NCBI RefSeq assembly: GCF_001544275.1
Contig: NZ_BCQE01000013.1
Coordinates: 57,031 to 121,030, forward strand
Reading direction: 5' to 3'
Length of the DNA: 64,000 nt
Source of the DNA: Enterococcus gallinarum NBRC 100675
Lineage (GTDB): Bacteria > Bacillota > Bacilli > Lactobacillales > Enterococcaceae
This document shows, piece after piece, positions 27,513 through 37,286 of the stretch (position 1 is its first letter; the number at the start of each line of letters is the position of its first letter). The notes beneath the pieces were generated by a model. The model was not told the DNA's origin and made no database searches. It worked only from the letters and a program-made list of their open reading frames with translations. The translations under genes were made by a program, and so were the position numbers.

Positions 27513-28442
27513 ATGTCAAAAATTGTCATCGCATTAGGTGGAAATGCTTTAGGCGACTCTGCGCACGAACAATTGACTAAAGCCCAAGTGGCAGCAAAAT
27601 CGATTGCTGATCTGATCAGTGACGGCCATCACGTGGTGATTGCTCACGGGAATGGTCCTCAAGTTGGCAAAATTCGCTTAGCATTTGAGGAAACCAGCAA
27701 AACGCAAGAAGACGTTATGCCATTTCCTGAATGCACAGCTATGAGTCAAGGGTACATCGGTTACCATTTGCAACAAGCGATTGATGAAGAGCTTGTTGCT
27801 CGCGGGTTGGAAAATATTCCGGTCGTTTCCATGTTGACACAAGTGGTGGTCGATCCAGCTGATCCAGCTTTTACGAATCCAACGAAACCAATCGGTGGTT
27901 ACTATAGTGAAGCTAAGGCTCAGCAATTAATGACTGAAAGCGGCGACACTTATATAGAAGATGCAGGCCGAGGCTGGCGTCGGGTCGTTCCTTCTCCAAA
28001 ACCCGTGGACATTTATGAAAAAATCAGTCTAAAAACATTAGTAGATGCAGGTCAAGTGGTGATTGCATGTGGCGGAGGCGGCATACCAGTGGTTTATGAA
28101 GGCACTCGCTACAAAGGAGTTGACGCGGTGATTGACAAAGACTTTGCTGCAGCCAAGATGGCGGCGCTGATCGATGCGGATATCTTCATTATCTTAACCG
28201 CTGTTGACCAAGTCTTTGTCAACTATGGTCAACCTGATCAACGAGGATTGACAACAGTCACTGTCGCTGAAATGCAAGCGTACATTGACCAAAATCAATT
28301 TGCACCTGGTAGTATGTTGCCAAAAGTGGAAGCAGCGATCGCATTTGCTGCTTCCAAGGATGGGCGACAAGCAGTGATCGCTTCATTGGAAAAAGCGGCG
28401 GAAACTTTAGCTGGCAAGAGTGGTACGACAATTCAACTTTAA
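27513..28442 (+). CDS. aguC: Carbamate kinase
   Basis: 309 residues of the amino acid kinase fold: ALGGNALG at the N terminus, AHGNGPQVGKI, GRGWRRVVPSP and CGGGGIPVV, DKDFAAA in the middle. It transfers phosphate from carbamoyl phosphate to ADP, giving ATP, CO2 and ammonia, the last step of agmatine fermentation. AGGAGGA precedes ATG 27513, ten bases after aguA. A strong terminator follows. Distinguished from arginine-pathway ArcC by context only. Confidence 0.93.
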   Translation: MSKIVIALGGNALGDSAHEQLTKAQVAAKSIADLISDGHHVVIAHGNGPQVGKIRLAFEETSKTQEDVMPFPECTAMSQGYIGYHLQQAIDEELVARGLENIPVVSMLTQVVVDPADPAFTNPTKPIGGYYSEAKAQQLMTESGDTYIEDAGRGWRRVVPSPKPVDIYEKISLKTLVDAGQVVIACGGGGIPVVYEGTRYKGVDAVIDKDFAAAKMAALIDADIFIILTAVDQVFVNYGQPDQRGLTTVTVAEMQAYIDQNQFAPGSMLPKVEAAIAFAASKDGRQAVIASLEKAAETLAGKSGTTIQL

Positions 28443-28449
28443 GTGAAGG

Positions 28450-28487
28450 AAAGACATTTGGTGAACACACCAAATGTCTTTTTTTGC
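28450..28487 (+). terminator. Terminator of the agmatine operon
   Basis: A 14-bp perfect stem (28450-28463 with 28468-28481), four-base loop and T run. Confidence 0.92.
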
Positions 28488-28490
28488 CTT

Positions 28491-28532
28491 AAAAACGAAC
28501 ATTAGATTCTTTTTGTTGGGATTAATGTACGG
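28491..28532 (+). promoter_or_regulatory. Pair of inverted PurR boxes
   Basis: AAAAACGAACATTA (28491-28504) fits the lactobacillales/Bacillus PurBox core CGAAC, and TAATGTACGG (28523-28532) is its inverse with two mismatches, 18 bases apart. Tandem inverted PurBoxes at this spacing are the standard PurR site, consistent with the purine salvage genes that follow. Confidence 0.6.
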
Positions 28533-28646
28533 TTTTTATTGAAAAAATTCCGAATGAATGTAAAATAAAACCATTGATGCTTATTTTAATGAAAATTGCT
28601 AATGTCAAAGCAGCAGTTTGAGGCAGTTTGTTAAAGGAGAAAACTT

Positions 28647-30005
28647 ATGTCAATAACAAAATATTTTAAAGGTTCTGTATTTCATACACCCACAGATGGC
28701 GTGCTGGAATACTTAGAGGATGTCCTCATTTGCGTGGATGCTGAAGGGATGATCGAAAGAGTCGTCACAACAGAACAATCAGACTATCCAGAAATGCTGG
28801 CAGTTGCCAAGCAAGGAACGCTAGTTGAATTGCAGAAGGGACAGTATTTTTTGCCGGGATTTGTCGACTTGCACGTTCATGCACCCCAATGGCCGCAAGC
28901 AGGGGTTGCATTGGATGAGCCGTTGAATGTATGGCTAGATGAGTGTACCTTCCCGTTGGAAGCAAAATACGCGGACGCAAGTTTTGCTTCAGAAGTGTAC
29001 CAAGATTTAGTTGCGCAACTACTGGCTCGAGGAACAACGACGGTTCTTTATTTTGCGACCGTGCATTTGGAAGCAAGTTTACAATTAGCCAAGATTTGTG
29101 CTGAGAAGGGTCAACGAGGGTTAGTGGGGAAAGTAGTCATGGATGATTTCGACGCGAACCCTGATTTTTATCGAGATGCCTCAACTGCTACGGCACTAGC
29201 AGAGACCGAAACCTTCATTAAAGAAGTCCAAAAGTTGGCAAAAACGACACATCAAGGGGTCTATCCAGTAGTGACACCACGATTCGTCCCAAGCTGCACG
29301 GATGAAGGTCTGGCTGGGTTAGGACAACTCGCACAAAAATACGATGTCCATATACAATCCCACTGCAGTGAAGGTCAATGGGAACACGATCACGTCTTGG
29401 AACGATTTGGTAAAACCGACACAGAAGTCTTGCGGGATTTTGGCTTACTGGGAGAAAAAGCTGTGATGGCTCATTGTAATTTTATCGATGAAAAAGATGG
29501 TGAGATCTTTGTGGAAACAGGGACTGCTGTTGCCCACTGCCCGATTTCCAATGCGTACTTTGCCAATGGTGTGATCCCTATCAAACGGCTTAAAGAACAA
29601 GGCGTAACGATTGGACTAGGCACAGATATCTCCGGCGGCTTTTCTCCAAGCCTGTATGACAATATCAAGCAAGCTGTTATGTCTTCTCGCATGTTAGAAG
29701 ATGGTGTGGATGTTACATTGCCCCAAACGAACCGAGGTGTTGCAAATGCGCGTATCTCAGTCATCGACGCTTTTTCATTGGCAACAAAAGGAGGAGGCGA
29801 AGCGCTACGACTACCGATTGGTCTTATCAAGGAAGGCTACGCTTGCGACCTTCAAGTGATCGATACTTGTTATTCTGGGAATCCATTGCCAGCTTTTGGT
29901 GTATTGAACCAACCGAAAGAACAATTACAAAAGATTTTGTATCTAGCAACGGCTGAAAACATTCGTCAGGTCTGGGTGCAAGGAAAAAAAGTACATGAAA
30001 AATGA
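28647..30005 (+). CDS. guaD: Guanine deaminase
   Basis: 452 residues. PGFVDLHVHAPQW gives the HxH zinc motif of the amidohydrolase superfamily in the form specific for guanine deaminase; further ligands are in QSHCSEG, MAHCNF and LGTDISGGF. The GLILKEGYACDL-like end and total length fit GuaD, which converts guanine to xanthine and ammonia. AAAGGAG precedes ATG 28647. It overlaps the nucleobase permease gene by 11 bases, indicating coupling. Probably under PurR control. Confidence 0.92.
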   Translation: MSITKYFKGSVFHTPTDGVLEYLEDVLICVDAEGMIERVVTTEQSDYPEMLAVAKQGTLVELQKGQYFLPGFVDLHVHAPQWPQAGVALDEPLNVWLDECTFPLEAKYADASFASEVYQDLVAQLLARGTTTVLYFATVHLEASLQLAKICAEKGQRGLVGKVVMDDFDANPDFYRDASTATALAETETFIKEVQKLAKTTHQGVYPVVTPRFVPSCTDEGLAGLGQLAQKYDVHIQSHCSEGQWEHDHVLERFGKTDTEVLRDFGLLGEKAVMAHCNFIDEKDGEIFVETGTAVAHCPISNAYFANGVIPIKRLKEQGVTIGLGTDISGGFSPSLYDNIKQAVMSSRMLEDGVDVTLPQTNRGVANARISVIDAFSLATKGGGEALRLPIGLIKEGYACDLQVIDTCYSGNPLPAFGVLNQPKEQLQKILYLATAENIRQVWVQGKKVHEK

Positions 30006-31341
30006 GGAGATTGATACTGTGGAAACCAGAAGTAATCGTTTAACGATCGGAATGAATGAAGATATACCTTTAGGACAAGCCATTGTTCTTGGCTTACAAC
30101 ACGTGTTGGCAATGGATGTGTATGTCCCACCCTTTATTATTGCAACTGCTGTTGCCATGAGCTCGTCGGATGCAGCCGGACTGATCCAATCCACCTTTTT
30201 AGGTGCTGGGATTGCTTCGCTGATCCAAGTTCTCTTTTTCTTGAAATTGCCCGTCTGTCAAGGACCGTCTTTTGTACCAGTAGGAGCAATCATTGGTATC
30301 TATTTTGGAGCGCAAGGTATGGATACTGTCTTAGGAGCTAGTATTGTCGGGGCATTGGCTGTTATTCTTTTAGGGATGACAGGGATCTATAAGTATATTG
30401 TCCGCAACTTTATTCCCACGATCGTCAGTGGCACGATTATCATGATCGTAGGACTGACATTGTTGCCTACAGCTTTTACCAGCAACATTTATCCAGCTAC
30501 TGAGACATTATCGGCTAATCAGAACATGTTTTTGGCTGCAGTGACAGCAGCGATTTTGATTTTATTCTCGATGCTAGGTGATTACTTCCCTCGTTTAGGT
30601 AAATATTTCCGGATTAGCTCGGTGATTATTGCCTTAATGATCGGGACGCTGATTGCTTGGTTTATGGGCGGCGTAGACTTCCAGTCTGTTGCAGATGCTT
30701 CATTTTTCAGTTTGCCCAAACTTATTTTCGTCAATTATGGTCTTCATTTTGATGTTTCAGCTATTTTGACGATGCTGGTGATTTATATGGTATTACTAGC
30801 AGAAACAACAGGAACTTGGTATGCAGTCAGCTCTGTCACTGAGGAAGCTGTGACCGATGAACAAATCAATAAAGGTGTCATTGGTGAAGGAATCGGTTGT
30901 CTGGTGGCTGCTTTAGTAGGGACGACACCAGTGACGGGGTATTCAACAAATGCCGGTATCATTTCCATTACCGGAGTTGCCAGTAAAAAAGTCTTTGTAA
31001 TGGCTTCCTGCTGGTTCATCCTCTTGTCATTTGTCGGCAAGTTATCAGCATTGATCCATGCCGTACCTTCAGCGGTAATCGGTGGTGTCTTCGCAGTTGT
31101 CTGTGTGATCATTTTACTTAGCGGCTTTCGAGTGATCAAGAATGAAGAGTTTTCTGAACGTGAACTCTATATTATTGGTGTTCCGCTAATCTTAGCGATC
31201 GGTCTTTTGTTCATGCCGGCTGAGATCAAACAAGAAACGCCGCAATTTCTACAATACTTATTGGATTCACCGATTGCATTAAGTGCGATTGCTGCTATTG
31301 TGATGAATAAGTTGATTCCAGTGAAAAAAACGGTTAGATAA
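29995..31341 (+). CDS. Xanthine/uracil-type permease (NCS2 family)
   Basis: 448 residues, about fourteen membrane segments. LGLQHVLAMDVYVPPFIIA is the first-helix signature, QGPSFVPVGAI the substrate-binding region, and VTGYSTNAGIISITGVASK the conserved NCS2 motif. It imports a purine base with protons or sodium; the translational overlap with guaD suggests guanine or xanthine. A possible alternative start at GTG 30020 would separate it from guaD but ATG 29995 has AAGGA upstream. Confidence 0.88.
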   Translation: MKNEEIDTVETRSNRLTIGMNEDIPLGQAIVLGLQHVLAMDVYVPPFIIATAVAMSSSDAAGLIQSTFLGAGIASLIQVLFFLKLPVCQGPSFVPVGAIIGIYFGAQGMDTVLGASIVGALAVILLGMTGIYKYIVRNFIPTIVSGTIIMIVGLTLLPTAFTSNIYPATETLSANQNMFLAAVTAAILILFSMLGDYFPRLGKYFRISSVIIALMIGTLIAWFMGGVDFQSVADASFFSLPKLIFVNYGLHFDVSAILTMLVIYMVLLAETTGTWYAVSSVTEEAVTDEQINKGVIGEGIGCLVAALVGTTPVTGYSTNAGIISITGVASKKVFVMASCWFILLSFVGKLSALIHAVPSAVIGGVFAVVCVIILLSGFRVIKNEEFSERELYIIGVPLILAIGLLFMPAEIKQETPQFLQYLLDSPIALSAIAAIVMNKLIPVKKTVR

Positions 31342-31357
31342 AGTGTCAGCGAAAGAT

Positions 31358-31437
31358 GCTGCAGCAAGTGAACGCCTGCTTCCAATCGATGCAACAAGCA
31401 TTCATGGAAACACGCTGTTCAGCTGCAGCTTTTTTTG
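31358..31437 (+). terminator. Terminator of the guaD operon
   Basis: GCTGCAGC at 31358-31365 pairs with GCTGCAGC at 31422-31429; TGAAC with GTTCA and TTCC with GGAA extend the stem, and ATGC/GCAT caps it. T7 follows. Confidence 0.8.
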
Positions 31438-31559
31438 TTACGACTGTGTGTAAATTCATCCAATTTGTAACAATTCACAAATAAAAAAGAGGGGATTCAC
31501 TTTTATTGAAATAAAATAACTAATTTATATTTTTAAGTTGATAATAGTTGTTGATTCGA

Positions 31560-31724
31560 AAGGAATTACGCGCCGCTTACGAAACGTAAGGATCTCGACG
31601 CATTCGTAATCATCTGTAACGAGATTTTCACCTATGAAATATTCTCCGGTGTTAGACTAGTCTATGCGTTGGAGATTTCTCCTGCGACAGACTATAAACG
31701 CTACAAGATGAGGAGAATTATTTT
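31560..31724 (+). ncRNA. Structured 5' leader of the LysM gene
   Basis: Three clear stems precede the gene: CTTACG/CGTAAG with a three-base loop (31576-31590), ATCTCG/CGAGAT (31592-31597 with 31620-31625), and AGTCT/AGACT (31659-31663 with 31689-31693) enclosing GGAGA/TCTCC (31671-31682). AGACTAGTCT (31654-31663) is a palindrome overlapping the third stem, which would allow alternative pairing. No intrinsic terminator is visible before the ribosome site GAGGAG. It may be a cis-regulatory RNA. I cannot match it to a known riboswitch class. The 31438-31559 part is AT-rich promoter-like sequence. Confidence 0.45.
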
Positions 31725-32336
31725 ATGAAGTCATTGAAAACTGTTTTGCTTAGTACAGCTGTCCTTGCAGGTCTGGGTGTGTTTCTAGGTGGACAAGATG
31801 CGTTTGCTGATGAAGAATACACGGTGCAATCTGGGGATACACTATCTACGATTGCCTATAACTATTTTGGCACCTCAGAAGCCGTTGATAAAATTGCTGA
31901 AGCAAACGGCATTACGAACAAAAACTTGATCTATGTTGGTGAAACACTGGTCTTACCAACAGATGATGCCAGCTATACAAATGAACGTTCTTCAGCAGCT
32001 GCAGAATCATCAGTTACTTATGAAGAACCAGCTTCACAACCAGCTTCACAACCTGCTAGCAGCCAACAAACAAGCCCGAGCTCATCTGCATCAAGCAGTT
32101 CTGCAGCAACAGGCTCAGAAGCTTCAGCTAAAGAATGGATCGCGAACAAAGAATCTGGCGGTTCTTATACAGCAACAAATGGCCAATACTATGGACGCTA
32201 TCAGTTGACTAACTCTTACTTGAATGGGGACTATTCAGCGGCCAATCAAGAAAAAGTAGCCGATAATTATGTTGCTTCACGTTATGGTTCATGGTCTGCA
32301 GCAAAAGCATTCTGGGAAGCCAACGGTTGGTATTAA
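31725..32336 (+). CDS. LysM wall protein with transglycosylase-like C terminus
   Basis: 203 residues: signal peptide 1-28 ending FADEE, one LysM domain (about 32-77, YTVQSGDTLSTIAYNYFG), a low-complexity Ser/Pro/Gln linker (about 85-130, PASQPASQPASS), and a C-terminal domain [24 protein letters not shown] related to aggregation-promoting factor / IsaA-like lytic transglycosylases, with the Glu of NKES as the likely catalytic residue. Secreted and bound to peptidoglycan. It follows an unusually structured leader and is monocistronic. Confidence 0.85.
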   Translation: MKSLKTVLLSTAVLAGLGVFLGGQDAFADEEYTVQSGDTLSTIAYNYFGTSEAVDKIAEANGITNKNLIYVGETLVLPTDDASYTNERSSAAAESSVTYEEPASQPASQPASSQQTSPSSSASSSSAATGSEASAKEWIANKESGGSYTATNGQYYGRYQLTNSYLNGDYSAANQEKVADNYVASRYGSWSAAKAFWEANGWY

Positions 32337-32360
32337 TCAAGCCAAACATTCATACGTATC

Positions 32361-32389
32361 ACAGACTCGCTTAGCGGGTCTGTTTTTTT
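32361..32389 (+). terminator. Terminator after the LysM gene
   Basis: ACAGAC-CGC pairs with GCG-GTCTGT (32361-32370 with 32374-32383) and T7 follows. Confidence 0.85.
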
Positions 32390-32476
32390 ATCTAAATCAA
32401 CAGTTTGCTTATGAAAGAAACCCTCTAAGATATGGTACACTAAAGAAAAAATCAGTTTCAAACCGGAGGGATGACA

Positions 32477-32860
32477 ATGAATAATCATATCCAACAACGC
32501 ATCGATCGCCTGAAAAGTTACGGTCAGTCATTGGCAGGTGCTAATGTGGCCTATCGTGAGGATTGGGGGACGATTTATTTTGGTCTAATCGGCAAACAGT
32601 TTGGTATGATGAGTCCTGAAGCGAATGATGATGCGATCATCACGTTGAAAAATAAACCGGAAGTCAATGAAGAATTACGTGAACAATACCCTGAGGCGAT
32701 TATTCCCGGATATTATGCCAATAAAACCCACTGGAATTCTATTCGTCTAGCAGCGGATGAGGTAACAGACGAACAAATTGAACAGTTGATTTTGACCTCT
32801 TATGAACTGGTTTATCAGAAATTGACGAAAAAACAAAAAGAAGAACTAACAACGCTTTAA
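32477..32860 (+). CDS. MmcQ/YjbR-family small protein
   Basis: 127 residues. The KQFGMM, LKNKPEVNEELREQYP and IIPGYYANKTHWNSI segments match the MmcQ/YjbR family, which has a CyaY-like double-wing fold and uncertain function, possibly DNA binding. ATG 32477 is seven bases from GGAGGG; ATG 32471 is too close. Monocistronic with a terminator on each side. Confidence 0.8.
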   Translation: MNNHIQQRIDRLKSYGQSLAGANVAYREDWGTIYFGLIGKQFGMMSPEANDDAIITLKNKPEVNEELREQYPEAIIPGYYANKTHWNSIRLAADEVTDEQIEQLILTSYELVYQKLTKKQKEELTTL

Positions 32861-32873
32861 AAAACGCAACAAA

Positions 32874-32947
32874 AACACCAACGAACCTCGTGCCTCGAAA
32901 TCGGAAAGCGATTTAAGGAAACCTAGTGAGGTTTGTTGGTGTTTTTT
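32874..32947. terminator. Bidirectional branched terminator
   Basis: A 16-bp near-perfect stem (32874-32889 with 32928-32943) encloses an AAATCG/CGATTT hairpin. A run on the left and T run on the right serve both the YjbR gene and the leftward TetR gene. Confidence 0.85.
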
Positions 32948-33603
32948 TATTTTAGAGAGGTGTTTCGCTTGTGTAAACCAGCCAGATAAATCGCGATACT
33001 CTCCAGAAAAACTTGACGTTCGTCGATTTGTTTGCGCTGTTGGATGCCTTCTGCCATCCCATTTAAATGATTCTCAACAACATAGCTGCGCATAGCAGAG
33101 ACATGTGCCCGCAATTTTTCATCGCCAGTTACAATTTTTGCTCGTAATTGTTCTTCTTGTTGACGATCGAGTAAGTGTCCCAATAAGAGATGATGCAATG
33201 CCTGAACGGTTTGACTGCTTTGGGCAGGAGTGAAGCCGGCTTCGATCAATATAGTGATCATTTGCTCTAAATGCAGCAGTCGGCTAGGATAGGAAGGAAT
33301 CGTATGAATCTCTAGTTCTGCACCACAGGGATATTGGAGATAGAGATCGTAGTAATTGGCCATAAAGGTTTGCAACTGTTCTTGCCAGCTACCCGCAGGG
33401 ACATCCGGCAGATCATTTTCCATCATTTCAGCCATCCCTTGCAACAGCTCTTGTTTGTTCGTGAAATACCAATACAATGCCGGTGCTTGAACAGAAAGTA
33501 CTTTTGCCAATTTGCGCATGGTTAACTGAGAAAGGTCAGGTGTTTCCTTTAGGTAGGCAAAAGCCGCATGAATAATTGATTCTTTTGATAACTTTTGTTC
33601 CAT
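32947..33603 (-). CDS. TetR-family repressor
   Basis: 218 residues: N-terminal TetR helix-turn-helix (about 8-55; LTMRKLAKVLSVQAPALYWYFTNKQELL) and a C-terminal ligand domain of the TetR_C type. It is divergent from the heterodimeric ABC exporter; the 116-base gap between the starts contains an inverted repeat over the exporter promoter. It most likely represses the exporter until an amphipathic drug binds. AAAGGATG precedes ATG 33603. Confidence 0.87.
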   Translation of the reverse strand: MEQKLSKESIIHAAFAYLKETPDLSQLTMRKLAKVLSVQAPALYWYFTNKQELLQGMAEMMENDLPDVPAGSWQEQLQTFMANYYDLYLQYPCGAELEIHTIPSYPSRLLHLEQMITILIEAGFTPAQSSQTVQALHHLLLGHLLDRQQEEQLRAKIVTGDEKLRAHVSAMRSYVVENHLNGMAEGIQQRKQIDERQVFLESIAIYLAGLHKRNTSLK

Positions 33604-33655
33604 AAAAAAATCATCCTTTGTTCGCTTGCAACATTTTTCTAAAAATGGTAAATTA

Positions 33656-33704
33656 TTGTCCGGCTTTATTTTACAGTGTTAAATAATGCCTGTCAAACTG
33701 TAAA
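33656..33704 (+). promoter_or_regulatory. Exporter promoter with overlapping operator
   Basis: TTGTCC (33656-33661), 17-base spacer, TTAAAT (33679-33684). TTTACAGT (33670-33677) and ACTGTAAA (33697-33704) form a perfect 8-bp inverted repeat spanning the -10 region to the ribosome site AAAGGAG, the likely target of the TetR protein. Confidence 0.6.
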
Positions 33705-33719
33705 GGAGTGTGTTTTAAG

Positions 33720-35429
33720 ATGGATCTTGTTTTACGCCATGTAAAGAAATACAAAGGCGCTGTCTTCATTGCGCTGGTTTCTGTAGCTGTCATGGTACTG
33801 GCTACGTTATGGCAGCCGAAGCTGCTACAACAAGTATTGGAAGCAATCATTAAAGAAGACGACAATGAAATGAAATCGATTGGGGTCCAATTGATCGGTC
33901 TAGCCGTGTTTGGGCTGGTGGCTGGGGTCATCAATACTATTTTCTCTGCCAAAGTAGCGCAAGGAGTCAGTGCGGATATTCGTGAAGAAGCCTTTCGTAA
34001 AATCCAAACTTTCTCGTTTGGTAATATTGAGAAATTCTCAGCAGGAAATCTGGTGGTTCGACTGACCAATGACATCACCCAAATTCAAAATTTAGTGATG
34101 ATCTCCTTGCAGTCATTGTTTCGGATTCCTTTCTTATTTATTGGTGCCTTTATCTTAGCCATGACCACGATGCCTCAACTTTGGTGGGTAATCGTCGCAT
34201 TGATCGTTGCGGTAGTGATCATTACTGGTCTTTCTTTTACACAGATGGGCAAACATTTCATGATCATTCAAAATTTGATCGACAAAATCAATAGTGCAGC
34301 AAAAGAAAATCTTTTAGGGATTCGTGTGGTGAAATCATTTGTTCAAGAAAAAAATCAATTGAACAGTTTCACGAAAGTCAGCGACGAGCTAACAAAACAC
34401 AACATCATCGTTGGTACGCTATTTTCTGTGATGATTCCGTCCTTTATGCTGGCAGCCAACTTAGCAGTCGTAGGCGCAATCTTCTTTGTCAGCGACCTTG
34501 CAAAAGACGATCCGACATTGATCGGGGGAATCGCTTCTTTCATGAATTATTTGATGCAGATCATGATGGCGATCATTATCGGCGGCATGATGATGATGAT
34601 GACTTCTCGGGCAGCAGTTTCTCTCAAACGATTGAAAGAAATTCTGGCTACCGAACCAGACTTGTCCTACAAAGATGTTCCACAGCAAGAATTAGCAGGC
34701 AGTGTGGCATTCGAGCACGTTTCTTTCCGTTATCCTGGGGATGAGAAAAATGCTTTGACCGACATCAGTTTTTCGATCGCTCCTGGTGAAATGATTGGAA
34801 TCGTCGGGGCAACTGGTGCAGGGAAATCGACATTAGCTCAATTGATTCCGCGATTGTTTGATCCAACGGAAGGAACCGTGCGAGTTGGAGGCGTCGATTT
34901 ACGAGAAGTAAATGAGCAAAGTTTACGTCAAACCGTTTCCTTTGTTCTACAAAAAGCGATTCTTTTCTCCGGAACCATTGCCCAAAATCTGCGCCACGGC
35001 AAAAAGAACGCCACTGTCTCTGAAATGACCCATGCAACAGAAATCGCGCAGGCAAGTGAATTCATTCAAAAATTGACGAACCGTTTTGAAGCACCTGTAG
35101 CGGAACGTAGCAGTAATTTTTCTGGTGGTCAAAAGCAACGGCTGTCTATTTCACGAGGTGTCATCGGGGAACCGAAAATCTTGATTTTAGATGATAGTAC
35201 GAGTGCATTGGATGCTCGTTCGGAAAAACTGGTTCGTGAAGCCTTTGAAAAAGAACTGCAAGCTACTACCACGATCATCATTGCACAGAAAATTGCTTCT
35301 GTTGTGAATGCGGACCGTATTCTGGTGTTGGATAAAGGTCGTCTGGTTGGAGTAGGTACCCATAAAGAGTTAGCTGCCAACAATCCAATTTATCAGGAAA
35401 TTTTTGAGACTCAGAAAGGAGCTGAATAA
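33720..35429 (+). CDS. Heterodimeric ABC exporter, subunit A (EfrA-like)
   Basis: 569 residues: six membrane helices (1-310) and a nucleotide-binding domain. Walker [10 protein letters not shown], canonical signature FSGGQKQR, but Walker B ends [10 protein letters not shown] with Asp where the catalytic Glu should be, and the H-loop is replaced by Gln (IIAQKIAS). This is the degenerate-site partner of a heterodimeric exporter such as EfrAB, LmrCD or BmrCD. AAAGGAG lies 11 bases before ATG 33720. The partner gene follows after two bases. Confidence 0.88.
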   Translation: MDLVLRHVKKYKGAVFIALVSVAVMVLATLWQPKLLQQVLEAIIKEDDNEMKSIGVQLIGLAVFGLVAGVINTIFSAKVAQGVSADIREEAFRKIQTFSFGNIEKFSAGNLVVRLTNDITQIQNLVMISLQSLFRIPFLFIGAFILAMTTMPQLWWVIVALIVAVVIITGLSFTQMGKHFMIIQNLIDKINSAAKENLLGIRVVKSFVQEKNQLNSFTKVSDELTKHNIIVGTLFSVMIPSFMLAANLAVVGAIFFVSDLAKDDPTLIGGIASFMNYLMQIMMAIIIGGMMMMMTSRAAVSLKRLKEILATEPDLSYKDVPQQELAGSVAFEHVSFRYPGDEKNALTDISFSIAPGEMIGIVGATGAGKSTLAQLIPRLFDPTEGTVRVGGVDLREVNEQSLRQTVSFVLQKAILFSGTIAQNLRHGKKNATVSEMTHATEIAQASEFIQKLTNRFEAPVAERSSNFSGGQKQRLSISRGVIGEPKILILDDSTSALDARSEKLVREAFEKELQATTTIIIAQKIASVVNADRILVLDKGRLVGVGTHKELAANNPIYQEIFETQKGAE

Positions 35430-35431
35430 CC

Positions 35432-37201
35432 ATGACGGATTTGATCAAAGCAAGCAAGTTTTTTTATCACTATTTAAAACGATACAAACTCTCTTTCTTT
35501 TTCATTTTCATTACCGTGATTGCAGCCACTTATCTGCAAGTCCAAGCACCGGTCTATGTGGGGCAAGCCTTTCAGGAATTAGCAAATTATGTTGGTGGCT
35601 TGATGCAAGGCGTAGATGACAAGTCAAAATTCGTATCTGTCATCTGGAAGTTATTGCTGTTTTACGTATTGGCAAGTGGAGCAAACTTTATTTATAGTAT
35701 CTTGTTCACGCAAGTGGTGGGGAAATCCACCAATCGGATGCGAATCGGGTTATTCAATAAATTGGAAAAATTGACGATCAAATTTTTTGATTCCCATCAA
35801 GATGGTGAAATTTTGAGTCGTTTTACCAGCGATTTGGATAACATTCAAAACAGCTTGAATCAAGCATTGTTGCAAGTATTGACCAATGTGGTATTGATGA
35901 TTGGGATTTTAATCATGATGTTCCGACAAAATGTCACATTAGCTTGGGCGACGATTGCGTCTACACCAATTGCCATCCTGATTGCAGTCATTGTGATCCA
36001 AAAAGCTCGCAAATATGTCGATCTGCAGCAAGATGAAGTAGGAAAACTAAACGGGTACATTGATGAAAAAATCAGTGGCCAACGGATCATCATCACCAAC
36101 GGTCTTCAAGAAGAAACGATTGATGGATTTTTGCAGCACAACCAAAGTGTTCGGGAAGCCACTTACAAAGGACAAGTTTACTCCGGATTGCTTTTCCCAA
36201 TGATGCAAGGAATGTCGCTGGTCAATACAGCGATCGTGATTTTCTTTGGTGGTTGGTTAGCATTGAATGGGGATTTGGAACGTTCAGTTGCTTTAGGTCT
36301 TGTGGTAACTTTCGTTCAATATTCTCAACAATACTATCAACCGCTGATGCAGATTTCTTCTGGTTATAGCATGATACAATTGGCAATCACTGGCGCCCGC
36401 CGTTTGAATGAGATGTTTGATGAACCGGATGAAGAAAAACCGGCAAATGGTGAAAAAATCACTGGTATCAAACAAGAAGTGGCATTGAATCATGTTGATT
36501 TCGGTTATGATAGTGATCGTTTGATCCTTAAAGATGTGACCATCCATGTCAAAAAGGGTGAAATGGTGGCATTGGTAGGACCAACTGGCTCCGGAAAGAC
36601 AACCATCATGAATCTTTTGAATCGCTTCTATGATGTGACGAATGGCTCAGTAACATTTGATGGTCAGGACATTCGACAGCTAGATTTAGATGCATTGCGG
36701 GAGCATGTGGGAATCGTGTTGCAAGATTCGGTACTGTTTTCTGGGACGATTCGGGAAAATATTGCTTTTGGTAAGCCGGATGCCAGCGAGAAAGCGATTA
36801 TTGCAGCAGCAAAACAGGCCAACATCCATGAATTTATCATGACGTTAGAACAAGGGTATGATACACCGATCACGGAAGAAAACAATCTATTCAGTACCGG
36901 GCAAAAGCAGTTGATGAGTATCGCTCGCACGATTTTGACCAATCCATCCCTACTGATTTTGGATGAAGCCACCAGTAATGTTGATACGGTGACGGAAGCG
37001 AAGATCCAGCAAGCAATGGATGAAGCCATCAAAGGGCGGACTAGTTTTGTGATCGCCCATCGTCTAAAGACGATTTTGAATGCCGATCGAATCGTTGTCT
37101 TGCGAGAGGGGCAAGTCATCGAAGAAGGAAGCCATCAAGAATTACTGACAGAAAACGGGTTTTATGCCGAACTTTACCACAATCAATTTGTTTTTGAATA
37201 G
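35432..37201 (+). CDS. Heterodimeric ABC exporter, subunit B (EfrB-like)
   Basis: 589 residues: six membrane helices and a nucleotide-binding domain with Walker [10 protein letters not shown], Walker [13 protein letters not shown] with the catalytic Glu, H-loop VIAHRL, but a degenerate signature FSTGQKQL. The pattern is complementary to subunit A, giving one active and one degenerate ATP site. Likely exports drugs or lipids-type amphiphiles. A strong terminator follows. Confidence 0.88.
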   Translation: MTDLIKASKFFYHYLKRYKLSFFFIFITVIAATYLQVQAPVYVGQAFQELANYVGGLMQGVDDKSKFVSVIWKLLLFYVLASGANFIYSILFTQVVGKSTNRMRIGLFNKLEKLTIKFFDSHQDGEILSRFTSDLDNIQNSLNQALLQVLTNVVLMIGILIMMFRQNVTLAWATIASTPIAILIAVIVIQKARKYVDLQQDEVGKLNGYIDEKISGQRIIITNGLQEETIDGFLQHNQSVREATYKGQVYSGLLFPMMQGMSLVNTAIVIFFGGWLALNGDLERSVALGLVVTFVQYSQQYYQPLMQISSGYSMIQLAITGARRLNEMFDEPDEEKPANGEKITGIKQEVALNHVDFGYDSDRLILKDVTIHVKKGEMVALVGPTGSGKTTIMNLLNRFYDVTNGSVTFDGQDIRQLDLDALREHVGIVLQDSVLFSGTIRENIAFGKPDASEKAIIAAAKQANIHEFIMTLEQGYDTPITEENNLFSTGQKQLMSIARTILTNPSLLILDEATSNVDTVTEAKIQQAMDEAIKGRTSFVIAHRLKTILNADRIVVLREGQVIEEGSHQELLTENGFYAELYHNQFVFE

Positions 37202-37221
37202 TTAGCTGACGAGTTTAAACC

Positions 37222-37270
37222 AAAACCCAATGACTGCTACTTGGATCAAAGTAGCAGTCATTGGGTTTTA
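37222..37270. terminator. Bidirectional terminator between exporter and rhodanese operon
   Basis: A 21-bp perfect stem (37222-37242 with 37249-37269) separates the convergent exporter and sulfur-metabolism operons. Confidence 0.9.
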
Positions 37271-37286
37271 TTTAGTGTAACGTGTT

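Noticed and set aside
36664..37119. 151-codon minus-strand frame inside the exporter subunit B gene
   Set aside because: Antisense to conserved ATPase motifs; no independent support.
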